Source of the DNA: JBEATZ01 sp041178545 | GTDB taxonomy: Bacteria > Planctomycetota > UBA1135 > UBA2386 | Assembly (NCBI GenBank): GCA_041178545.1 | Contig: JBEGVB010000148.1 | Coordinates: forward strand, 1-6,989 | Reading direction: 5' to 3' | Length of the DNA: 6,989 nucleotides | Shown here: positions 1 to 6,084 of the stretch, one piece after another | Numbering within the stretch: position 1 is the stretch's first letter | Layout of the letters: every line of letters starts with the position of its first letter | Notes under the pieces: generated by a model | What the model saw: the letters and a program-made list of their open reading frames with translations, nothing else | Told to the model about the DNA's origin: nothing | Database searches by the model: none | Position numbers and translations under genes: made by a program

Positions 1-348
1 ACGCACGGGACCATCGAGTGCTCGCGCGACCACGTCAGGGCCTACCACGGGCTCGACCGCAGCGCGCCCGACGCGCCCGAGCTGCTTGCCCCGCCGCGGG
101 AGGGCGAGGTGCGGCTACCGCGCAACCGCAGCCACATCGCCGACTTCCTCGATGCGATCCGCGAGGGCCGCGATCCCGTGTGCACGGCCGAGGTCGGCCA
201 TCGCACGGCCACGGTGTGCCAGCTGGCCGTGATCGGCTACCAGTTGGGCAAGCCGCTCACGTGGGACCCGGTGGCCGAGGCCTTCGTGGGCGAGCATGCG
301 GACGAGGCCAACGCACTGCGGTCGCTGCCGGTGCGGAGGCACGGATGA
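1..348 (+). CDS. Gfo/Idh/MocA-family oxidoreductase, C-terminal end (5' truncated by window)
   Basis: Frame 1 is open from the window edge to a TGA at 346-348, giving the last 115 residues of a protein whose NAD(P)-binding Rossmann domain lies outside the window. The visible part matches the C-terminal region of Gfo/Idh/MocA oxidoreductases as found in planctomycetes. It has an 'H-I-x-D-F-L-D-A-I-R-E-G-R-D-P' segment (about residues 41-55), then 'EVGHRTATVCQL', 'LGKPLTWDP' and a final 'EAFVGEHADEAN' motif. Family members are NAD(P)-dependent sugar or polyol dehydrogenases and related enzymes; the substrate cannot be inferred from this tail. The stop codon overlaps the start of the next gene (ATGA), so the two are probably co-transcribed and translationally coupled. 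Family assignment is confident. The true start and any Tat signal, which many planctomycete members carry, cannot be seen. Confidence 0.85.
   Translation, partial: THGTIECSRDHVRAYHGLDRSAPDAPELLAPPREGEVRLPRNRSHIADFLDAIREGRDPVCTAEVGHRTATVCQLAVIGYQLGKPLTWDPVAEAFVGEHADEANALRSLPVRRHG
335..339 (+). promoter_or_regulatory. Shine-Dalgarno site for the toroid protein gene
   Basis: GGAGG lies 5 bases before the ATG at 345, inside the last codons of the upstream oxidoreductase gene. It is the only well-placed Shine-Dalgarno sequence in the window. It supports 345 as the start against the longer open frame, which reaches back to position 18 with non-conserved arginine- and alanine-rich residues. Confidence 0.6.
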
Positions 349-1649
349 GGTCGGCAACCTCCGCGCTGCACGCGTTGTCCATCGTCCTCGCGCTCGCCGC
401 GAGTGCCGTTGCGCAGGCCGAGGGTGGCGCGGGCAAGAAGTCACAGCCTGCGGCGGAGCCGCCGGTTGCCGCCCCGCCCGCAGGCAGTGCCAACGGCCCC
501 GTGCGGTTCACCACGTTCCCGGTGCCCGAGGCCGACCCGCTCGACGTGGCAGCTGCGACGCGCGACGCAGTGGCGGCGATGCTCGAGCTGCAGGAGGGGC
601 CCGGTGACGACCAGTGGCCCTACGAGGGCGTGTACCGCGAGGACCGCGGCCAGCTACCGGTCGGTTACCGCGTCGGTGGCACGGCCATCGCCTGCATGGG
701 CCTGCTGGCAGCGCCCGGCTGGGAGCAGGACGAGGCGAGAAGGGCTGCCGTTGCCAAAGGCGTGCACTTCGTCCTGCAGACGCTCGACCACCCGCGCATG
801 TCCCACTCGTTCCTCGGCACCTACGACGTGCGAGGGTGGGGCCATGTCTACGCGCTGCAGCTGTTCCTGCACCTCGTCGAACGGCGTGTGCTCGACGGCG
901 AGACCCTTGCTGCCGTGGAGAAGCGCATCCCGTGGCTCGTGCAGGCGCTCGTCGACTCCGCCATCCCGCGCAGCGGCGGCTGGAACTACTCGCTGCGGCG
1001 CGGCTTCCGCAACCCCGGCAACGCGGCATCGACCTTCATGACGGCACCCGCGCTGCAGGCGCTGTTCCACGCACGCACCCGTGGCCATGCGGTCCCGGAC
1101 CAGACGGTGATGGAGGCACTGGACGCCCTCGAGCGGTCCCGCGCGAAGCCCGGCGGCTACGCCTACGGCGCCTCCGGGCACAACCAGAACGAGGTCGAGG
1201 AAGCACAGCTCGGGATGATGAACCGCACGCCCAGCTCCGCGGCGCGTGCGACCCTTTGCGAGGTCACGCTGCGGCTCGCAGGCCGTGGTGACCCGGTGCG
1301 GCTGGAGCGCGCCGTCGAGCTGTTCTTCGCGGAATGGGACGCCCTTGCCGTCCGCAAGAGCCAGACCGGCACCCATGTCGAGCCGTACGGCATCGCGCCC
1401 TACTACTTCCTGTTCGGCCACACGGCGTGTGCCCAGGCCATCGAACAGGTGACCGAACCAGCGCGTCGCGAGCAGTTGCGCGACCGGCTGCACCGCGTGT
1501 TGGCCCGTTCGCGCGACGCGGACGGGACCTGGAACGACCGTCAGTTCCCCCGGTCCGCCGGCTACGGGACCGCCATGGCGCTGCTCGCGCTGCACATGAA
1601 GGACTGGCCCGCGCCCGTCACATGGCAGCCGGCCACCAAGGGCGACTGA
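345..1649 (+). CDS. Secreted prenyltransferase/squalene-cyclase-like alpha-toroid protein
   Basis: This is a 434-residue protein with an N-terminal signal peptide: a short basic start, the hydrophobic run LSIVLALAASAVA, and likely cleavage near residues 23-24 (AVA-Q). A low-complexity Ala/Pro linker follows (about 25-50). Residues about 65-420 carry the helix-pair pattern with aromatic-glycine turns of the terpenoid cyclase/prenyltransferase alpha-toroid fold: GGTAIACMGLL (111-121), GGWNYS (211-216), GGYAYG (270-275) and GTWNDRQFP...YGTAMALLAL (394-416). Planctomycetes encode many such secreted proteins, usually annotated only as prenyltransferase/squalene oxidase repeat proteins. The DXDD acid motif of squalene-hopene cyclases is not visible, so cyclase activity should not be assumed. 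The start at 345 is supported by the signal peptide, by GGAGG 5 bases upstream and by the 4-base overlap with the preceding stop. The exact function is unknown. Confidence 0.85.
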   Translation: MRSATSALHALSIVLALAASAVAQAEGGAGKKSQPAAEPPVAAPPAGSANGPVRFTTFPVPEADPLDVAAATRDAVAAMLELQEGPGDDQWPYEGVYREDRGQLPVGYRVGGTAIACMGLLAAPGWEQDEARRAAVAKGVHFVLQTLDHPRMSHSFLGTYDVRGWGHVYALQLFLHLVERRVLDGETLAAVEKRIPWLVQALVDSAIPRSGGWNYSLRRGFRNPGNAASTFMTAPALQALFHARTRGHAVPDQTVMEALDALERSRAKPGGYAYGASGHNQNEVEEAQLGMMNRTPSSAARATLCEVTLRLAGRGDPVRLERAVELFFAEWDALAVRKSQTGTHVEPYGIAPYYFLFGHTACAQAIEQVTEPARREQLRDRLHRVLARSRDADGTWNDRQFPRSAGYGTAMALLALHMKDWPAPVTWQPATKGD

Positions 1650-1696
1650 GCCCGGGGGATTGCGGGAGTTCGGCCCGGCGGGGACGTTCTCGCGCC

Positions 1697-3328
1697 ATGC
1701 AGGTCGCCCTCACGTTCGCCCGTGCCCTGTTCGCCCCGCTGCTGCTCGCCACGGCCCTCGCCGCCCAGTCGGCGCCCAGCCACGTCTGGTTCACGTGGAC
1801 CGGGGACACGGGCACCACGCTGTGCGTCAACTTCATGACCCACGGCGAGAAGTCGGTCGAGCCGAGGGTCTGGTGGGACACCGAACCGCGGGCTGCCCGG
1901 GTGGCCGAGTACCGCAACCAGGCCAGGGGCGAGCGCATGCGCATCGACGGCCTCGCCGACCGCTGGATCCACCGCGTCGAGCTGAAGGACCTCGTGCCCG
2001 GTGCCCGCATCCACCTCGTGGCCGGTGACCCTGTGCACGGTCTCTCGCGCGAACACGTGGTCCGCACGATCCCGCATGACGACAGCCCGCTGCGCTTCGT
2101 GACCGGCGGCGACATGGGGCCGGGCGCGGAGACGCGCCACCTGCTGCGCGAGGCCGCCCGCCTGGATCCCGACTTCGCGATCATCGGGGGCGACATCGCC
2201 TATGCGGACGGCAACCTCGCCAACGTGGGCAGGTGGGACTCGTGGTTCACCTACTGGCAGGAGGAGATGGTCACGCGCGACGGCCGCTCGGTGCCCATGG
2301 TGCTCGCCATCGGCAACCACGAGGTGCGCGGCAGCTTCCTCAAGACCCCGAACGAGGCGCCGTTCTGGTACGGGTTCTTCCCGCAGGGCGGCTCCTCGTA
2401 CTTCGTGCGGCGGTTCGGGGCCAACCTCGCCACCTGGATCCTCGACACCTCGCACACGGCGCCCCACGAGGGCGCACAGACGCAGTGGCTCGACGCGACG
2501 CTCGGCGAGCACGCGCTCGTGCCGCACAAGGTCGCCGTCTACCACGTGCCCTTCTGGCCCAGCAACCGCGACTTCGAGGGCACGTATTCCGTTGCCGGCA
2601 GGAAGCACTGGATGCCGTTGTTCGAGAAGCACGGCATCGACCTCGCCTTCGAGAACCACGACCACACCTTCAAGCGCACGCACCCCTTGCGCGACGGCAA
2701 GGTCGACCCGACGGGCATCGTGTACCTCGGCGACGGCTGCTTCGGCAGGCCGCCGCGTCCCGTCACCTACGGCGGGCGCTGGTACCTCGCGCGCCAGGGT
2801 TCGGTGCTGCACTTCTGGTCGGTGGAGGTCGATGCGCAGGGGATGGTCGCGCGCGCCGTGGACGACCGCGGCAAGGTGTTCGACATCCACCCCGAGAGCC
2901 ATCCCGAGTTCCTGGGCATCGCGTGCGAGCTGGGCGAGCGCCCCGTGCTGTACACGATGCCCAAGGACAGCATCATCGTGTCCGGACTCGCGGTGCCCGG
3001 TGCGGAGTGGGCCGGCGGCATGTTCGAGTTCCGCTTCACCAACCCGTTCGCGCACACGGTGCAGTTCTCGGCCACGGTCGACGAACTGCCCGAGGGCGTG
3101 AGCGCCGTGGCCGACCAGCTCAATGCCGTTCCAGGCGGCGACCGTCCTGCCGCCGTGCGCCCCGGCGCCGACCTTGTGTTCCGCGTGACCCTGGTGACCA
3201 CGAAGCCCGTGCCTGCGGACAAGGTGAAGGCGCGCGTGCGGTGCGAGGTGCAGTTCAACGAGAGGCCACCCGGCCGCGCAGCGAGGTCGAACGTCAACGT
3301 GTCCGTGCCGGTGAGCAGGGGCAACTGA
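1697..3328 (+). CDS. Secreted purple acid phosphatase-type metallophosphoesterase
   Basis: This is a 543-residue protein. A signal peptide covers about residues 1-24 (hydrophobic LFAPLLLATALAA, probable cleavage at AAQ-S). Residues about 26-125 form a fibronectin-like N-terminal domain as in purple acid phosphatases. The catalytic domain (about 130-395) holds all five metal-binding blocks in order: GGDMG (D139), GGDIAYAD (D166, Y169), GNHE (N207, H208), VYH (H283) and NHDH (H321, H323). This ligand set is that of a dinuclear metal centre hydrolysing phosphomonoesters or related phosphate esters outside the cytoplasm. The last block reads ENHDH where the family usually has GHxH, but both histidines are kept. 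Residues about 415-540 are an extra beta-rich domain after the catalytic core. The start at 1697 gives the signal peptide; the same frame is open further upstream, but that part overlaps the toroid gene and is a shadow. No clear Shine-Dalgarno site is seen. It lies 47 bases after the toroid gene and may share its transcript. Confidence 0.9.
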   Translation: MQVALTFARALFAPLLLATALAAQSAPSHVWFTWTGDTGTTLCVNFMTHGEKSVEPRVWWDTEPRAARVAEYRNQARGERMRIDGLADRWIHRVELKDLVPGARIHLVAGDPVHGLSREHVVRTIPHDDSPLRFVTGGDMGPGAETRHLLREAARLDPDFAIIGGDIAYADGNLANVGRWDSWFTYWQEEMVTRDGRSVPMVLAIGNHEVRGSFLKTPNEAPFWYGFFPQGGSSYFVRRFGANLATWILDTSHTAPHEGAQTQWLDATLGEHALVPHKVAVYHVPFWPSNRDFEGTYSVAGRKHWMPLFEKHGIDLAFENHDHTFKRTHPLRDGKVDPTGIVYLGDGCFGRPPRPVTYGGRWYLARQGSVLHFWSVEVDAQGMVARAVDDRGKVFDIHPESHPEFLGIACELGERPVLYTMPKDSIIVSGLAVPGAEWAGGMFEFRFTNPFAHTVQFSATVDELPEGVSAVADQLNAVPGGDRPAAVRPGADLVFRVTLVTTKPVPADKVKARVRCEVQFNERPPGRAARSNVNVSVPVSRGN

Positions 3329-3336
3329 TCGCGTCT

Positions 3337-3360
3337 GCGGGCAGTTCGTTCAGAACCCGC
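3337..3360. terminator. Weak bulged hairpin between convergent genes
   Basis: The 21-base spacer between the convergent stop codons at 3328 and 3350 allows a bulged stem: GCGG, a 3-base bulge, GTTC, the loop GTTCA, then GAAC and CCGC. It overlaps the last codons of the PhyH gene on the other strand. There is no T-run on either side. A shared bidirectional terminator is possible, but support is weak. Confidence 0.25.
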
Positions 3361-4195
3361 GCAGCGGCAGGTGCGGGCGCTGCAGCCAGTTGTCGTCGAG
3401 GTAGCGCGCGGCACCGTCGATCACGTGCAGCGTGTAGGCGTGGCGCGGCTTGTCGCTGCGGTTTGGGCCTGACAGGTGGGGCATCGCACCGTCCAGCAGG
3501 ATGAGGGTGCCGCGCGGCGCCTCCAGCGGCACCAAGCCCTCGGTGGGGTAGGGTGCGGGGTCGAACACGTCGGTGACCGTGGCCGCGCGCGTGGCATCGA
3601 GCCTGCTGCGCGAGCGCACCGGCAGGCGGTGGCCGCCGGGCAGTGCCCACATGCAGCCGTTCTCGGTGGTGGCGTCGTCGATGGCGAACCAGAAGCCAAC
3701 CACGCTGCGCGGTTCGGTCCACAGGTAGGTGTGGTCGGTGTGGCACACGACCTCGCCGCCGATGCGCGGCTGCTTGAAGATGTACATCGACTGCAGCAAC
3801 TGGGGCCGCACCATGCCGAGGCTCGCGCCCAGCGACTGCAGCGCAGGCGTCCTGCTGAAGGCATCGAACACGGGGTCGAGGTCGTGCATGGCGTGCCCCA
3901 GCTTGTTGAGGCACTCGTGGGGCTCGCCGGTCAGGCGACCGTCTGCGTCGAAGGCGCCCTGCTCGAAGAACGCACGGATGGCCCCGCCGCTGGACAGGAA
4001 GTGGTCATGGCTCGTGTGGGGGCTCTGGCCGTCCGCGCGGAACACCACGGCACCGGTGTCCTGTGCCGTCAGCTGGCGGGCGAGTGCGACGGCGCGCTCG
4101 CGCAGCCTCGTGCACTCGCGCTCCGGCACGAAGCCCGGCAGCACGAGGTAGCCCTGCTCGCGGAACGCAGCGCGTTGTGCGGCATCGAGTCCCAT
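3350..4195 (-). CDS. PhyH-family 2-oxoglutarate/Fe(II) dioxygenase, PHYHD1-like
   Basis: This is a 281-residue cytoplasmic protein with no signal peptide. It has the complete 2-oxoglutarate oxygenase triad: H152 and D154 in CHTDH, and H240 in AMPHLSG. R251 lies 11 residues after the distal histidine, where the phytanoyl-CoA hydroxylase family binds the 2-oxoglutarate carboxylate. From memory, its closest look-alike is animal PHYHD1 rather than phytanoyl-CoA hydroxylase itself. Shared blocks include FLSSG..IR.FFE.G.FD (66-83), NK.GHA.H..DPVF (97-110), QSMYIFKQP (135-143) followed by GGEV, DAT.ENGC.W (174-183) and NWLQ (269-272). The physiological substrate of PHYHD1 is not established, so none is proposed here. 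The start at 4195 is the first ATG before the conserved G-Y-L-V-L-P-G-F block. It lies 2 bases after the stop of the secreted propeller gene, which implies one transcript. A longer open frame upstream is the shadow of that gene. Confidence 0.92.
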   Translation of the reverse strand: MGLDAAQRAAFREQGYLVLPGFVPERECTRLRERAVALARQLTAQDTGAVVFRADGQSPHTSHDHFLSSGGAIRAFFEQGAFDADGRLTGEPHECLNKLGHAMHDLDPVFDAFSRTPALQSLGASLGMVRPQLLQSMYIFKQPRIGGEVVCHTDHTYLWTEPRSVVGFWFAIDDATTENGCMWALPGGHRLPVRSRSRLDATRAATVTDVFDPAPYPTEGLVPLEAPRGTLILLDGAMPHLSGPNRSDKPRHAYTLHVIDGAARYLDDNWLQRPHLPLRGF

Positions 4196-4197
4196 GG

Positions 4198-5559
4198 TCA
4201 GTCGAGGATCCCGACCAGCAGGCCGTTGGACGAGGCAATGCCGAACGGCGCGCCCGCATCGGCGAAGAACGCCTGGAAGTGGACGCGCAGTCCGCCGAGG
4301 GCGAGGTTGGGCAGCGGCAGCGGATACGTGGTGCCTGTCGTCACCGTGCCGACGACGACGGCACCTTGCGGGTCCAGCAGGACGCTGGCGCCGCCCAGCG
4401 ACGTCGTGGCGGCACCGAAGCTGGCCACCAGCAGGCCCGGCGCGATGGGGGCACCCCACTGCTCGAGGTGCAGGCCGAAGCTGCCGTTGCCCACGCGCGG
4501 CAGCCCGCCGGGGCTCGGCGCCGTGCGCCAGCGCGTCACTGCGAACCCGTCGGTCCCGGTGCCGTAGCTGCGTGGCGAGGGCTGCACGGCAAGGCCCGTG
4601 GGCAGGCCGCTCGCCTGTGCGACGAGGATCGTGTGCACGCCGGTCGCACGCTCGCTCCAGAACACGGTGCCGTTGGGCGCGTAGGCATCCGTGGTGACCC
4701 CCAGCGGATCGTCGGTCGCGGGTTCGACCACGATGCAGTTGGGCAGTGCGTTGAGCGTCGACCCCACCGCCGACAGGGCGCCCGTGGCCGGGTCGGTGAC
4801 CACTACGTACGTGTTGTCGTTGTGCACGAGCCTGCCCTGCGAGTCGACGGCCAGTGAGTTGACGGCAGTCGAGTCGCGCACGGTGCGCAGGTTGCCGAGC
4901 ACGTCGAGGGCGTGGATGCGGTCTCGTGCGCCTGCTGGCGTGTTGGGAGTGAAGACCGTGAAGTAGGTGGTCTCGAGGCGCGGGTCGAAGGCGACGGCGC
5001 TGCTGCGGCCGCTCAGGCCCGGCGTCGCGAGCGGTTGCACGGCGCCCGTGCGCGGGTCCCAGGTGCCGAGCACTGCGTTGCCCAGGGGGCCCGACGGGTC
5101 GAGGTTGGCCATCGAGAACACCACCGTGCCGTCGTTGCGCTGCGCGAGCTGCGTCACGCCGCCGGTCGCTGCGCCTGCAGCCACCGTGCCGACGAGGGCC
5201 GTGCCCACGACGCTTGCGGCAGCGCCGTTGAGCGCGAGGCGACGCAGTTCGACGACAGTGCCCGCAGGGCCAGCCTCGCCCACGAGCAGGTCGCCCGAGT
5301 CCCGCTCGACGAGGATGCAGTTCGCACCTGCATGCGGCACGCCGGGTTGCACGAGGTCGCTGGGCAGTCCCGTCACCGCGGTCAACGGGCCCCAGGTGAC
5401 GGTGCGCGGGTGCTTGAACCAGATGCCGCCTTGGAAACCTGCGGCACTGGTGCTGGAGCAGTAGGCGATCCAGCCGTCCGGCACCTGCGCGCACACGGGC
5501 GCTGCGAGGGTCGCGGCGACCATGAAGAGGTCGCGCAGGATGAGTGCCGGGAACTTCAT
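4198..5559 (-). CDS. Secreted beta-propeller-like protein with planctomycete-type C-terminal domain
   Basis: This is a 453-residue protein. The signal peptide is residues 1-25: basic residues, the hydrophobic MVAATLAAPVCA, and probable cleavage at CAQ-V. Residues about 26-330 consist of repeated short beta-strand units in the style of NHL/quinoprotein-type propellers, with recurring phrases such as QLAQRNDGTVVFS (137-149), AVAFDPRLETTYF (188-200), SLAVDSQGRLV (235-245) and YAPNGTVFWSE (293-303). No catalytic motif is recognisable. Residues about 331-453 form a separate beta-rich domain that begins with SYGTGTDG, contains G.PRVGNGSFGLHL and ends with IASSNGLLVGIL. I recall this tail from many secreted proteins of some planctomycete lineages, where it may serve attachment or sorting; that role is inference. 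The alternative start at residue 13 would shorten the signal peptide too far, so 5559 is preferred. The gene is followed 2 bases later by the PhyH gene. Its specific function is unknown. Confidence 0.82.
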   Translation of the reverse strand: MKFPALILRDLFMVAATLAAPVCAQVPDGWIAYCSSTSAAGFQGGIWFKHPRTVTWGPLTAVTGLPSDLVQPGVPHAGANCILVERDSGDLLVGEAGPAGTVVELRRLALNGAAASVVGTALVGTVAAGAATGGVTQLAQRNDGTVVFSMANLDPSGPLGNAVLGTWDPRTGAVQPLATPGLSGRSSAVAFDPRLETTYFTVFTPNTPAGARDRIHALDVLGNLRTVRDSTAVNSLAVDSQGRLVHNDNTYVVVTDPATGALSAVGSTLNALPNCIVVEPATDDPLGVTTDAYAPNGTVFWSERATGVHTILVAQASGLPTGLAVQPSPRSYGTGTDGFAVTRWRTAPSPGGLPRVGNGSFGLHLEQWGAPIAPGLLVASFGAATTSLGGASVLLDPQGAVVVGTVTTGTTYPLPLPNLALGGLRVHFQAFFADAGAPFGIASSNGLLVGILD

Positions 5560-5587
5560 GTCCGGAAGCCTAACCGAACCTCCGGAC
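5560..5587 (-). repeat. Inverted repeat abutting the start codon of the propeller gene
   Basis: A perfect 7-base inverted repeat, GTCCGGA (5560-5566) and TCCGGAC (5581-5587), with a 14-base loop. On the coding strand its proximal arm ends immediately before the ATG at 5559. The distal arm runs into GGAGG, the only Shine-Dalgarno-like sequence nearby, which lies about 19 bases from the ATG and is too far for normal use. It could be an operator or an mRNA hairpin at the initiation site, or chance in GC-rich DNA. Confidence 0.35.
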
Positions 5588-5596
5588 TTGGACAGT

Positions 5597-5611
5597 CGGC
5601 GCGAGGCGCCG
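5597..5611 (-). terminator. Short GC hairpin after the SWIB gene
   Basis: A perfect 6-base stem with a 3-base loop, CGGCGC-GAG-GCGCCG on the + strand, starts 6 bases after the SWIB stop codon. No T-run follows on the transcribed strand. It could act as a weak terminator or as a transcript 3' end stabiliser between the SWIB and propeller genes. Confidence 0.4.
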
Positions 5612-5617
5612 TGAGGC

Positions 5618-5896
5618 TCAGGCCTTGATGTGCTTCGAGACGAGCTTGGTCATCTCGAACATCGTGACCTTGGCCTTGCCGCCGAAGATCACCTTGAGCT
5701 TGTCGTCGGCGTTGATCTGCGTGCGGACCTTCTTGTCCTGCAGGCCGTTCTTCTTGATGTAGTCCCAGATCTTCTTGGTGATCTGGCCGCGCGGCAGCGG
5801 CTTGTTGCCGGTGATCGTCGCGAGGACGTCATCGGGCTGGACGGGCTTCATGAGGGCGGGGTTGGGCTTGCGCTTGGCTTTCTTCTTTGCGGCCAT
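5618..5896 (-). CDS. Stand-alone SWIB/MDM2-domain protein
   Basis: This is a 92-residue protein with a lysine-rich N-terminal tail (MAAKKKAKRKPNP), followed by one SWIB domain from about residue 15 to the end. Hallmarks are MKPVQPDD, KPLPRGQITKKIWDYIKKNGLQD (32-54), INADDKLK (61-68), FGGK (71-74) and MFEMTKLVSKHIK at the C-terminus. The SWIB domain is best known from eukaryotic SWI/SNF complexes and MDM2. Short single-domain versions occur in chlamydiae and planctomycetes, where a DNA- or nucleoid-associated role has been proposed but is not firmly established. The protein is very basic, which fits such a role. The frame stays open upstream to 6223, but that part is unconserved and runs through two inverted repeats. 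The ATG at 5896 gives the usual family length. No Shine-Dalgarno site is seen. Confidence 0.93.
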   Translation of the reverse strand: MAAKKKAKRKPNPALMKPVQPDDVLATITGNKPLPRGQITKKIWDYIKKNGLQDKKVRTQINADDKLKVIFGGKAKVTMFEMTKLVSKHIKA

Positions 5897-5967
5897 GATC
5901 GTGAGAATGTGGGAGAAAGAGCCCGTTCCCCGAACGTGGGGAGACGCGGCTTCGATGGATGATGCAG

Positions 5968-6007
5968 CGAGTTCGGGCATCTGCAAGCACTCAGATGCCC
6001 GAATTCG
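5968..6007. repeat. Long inverted repeat upstream of the SWIB gene
   Basis: Two 16-base arms, 5968-5983 and 5992-6007, complement each other with one exception and enclose an 8-base loop. The inner 12 bases (TTCGGGCATCTG / CAGATGCCCGAA) match perfectly. The one exception is G-U in + strand RNA but C-A in - strand RNA. The repeat lies 71 bases upstream of the SWIB ATG, in non-coding DNA. No T-run follows on the - strand, so a simple terminator is unlikely. A leader-RNA element, a small RNA or a protein-binding site are all possible. Confidence 0.6.
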
Positions 6008-6043
6008 GCCTTTTGCCGAGGGCGTTCCCTCGTGTGGCAAGCA

Positions 6044-6075
6044 TCCGGTTGCCGCGCCGAGGCACGGCAACCGGA
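6044..6075 (-). terminator. Hairpin just after the FG-GAP gene, probable terminator or 3' end
   Basis: A perfect 11-base inverted repeat, TCCGGTTGCCG (6044-6054) and CGGCAACCGGA (6065-6075), with a 10-base loop. On the - strand it begins 9 bases after the TAG stop codon of the FG-GAP gene. The position and stem strength fit a transcription terminator or an RNA 3' end barrier, although no U-tract follows. It separates the FG-GAP gene from the SWIB gene. Confidence 0.55.
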
Positions 6076-6084
6076 CGGTGCAGG

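Noticed and set aside
18..344. N-terminal extension of the toroid gene frame back to position 18
   Set aside because: It overlaps the well-supported oxidoreductase tail, is a low-complexity Arg/Ala/Pro-rich shadow, and would bury a clear signal peptide. The ATG at 345 has GGAGG 5 bases upstream.
1562..3055. Long open frame on the - strand antisense to the phosphatase gene
   Set aside because: It has no recognisable domain and a His/Val/Arg-rich composition typical of antisense frames in GC-rich DNA. The + strand frame carries all phosphatase motifs.
2233..3504. Long + strand frame overlapping the phosphatase and running past its stop
   Set aside because: Arginine-rich frame-shifted shadow without conserved motifs; it crosses the convergent gene boundary.
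3476..4567. + strand open frame antisense to the PhyH and propeller genes
   Set aside because: No domain recognisable; it spans two genes on the other strand that have clear family features.
4196..5494. N-terminal extension of the PhyH frame through the propeller gene
   Set aside because: Arg/Ala/His-rich shadow of the propeller gene. Conserved PhyH sequence begins just after the ATG at 4195, giving the normal family length.
5897..5967. Possible promoter upstream of the SWIB gene
   Set aside because: I found no pair of -35 and -10 boxes good enough to call. TTGCAG-like matches occur only with a poor -10 and overlap the inverted repeat.
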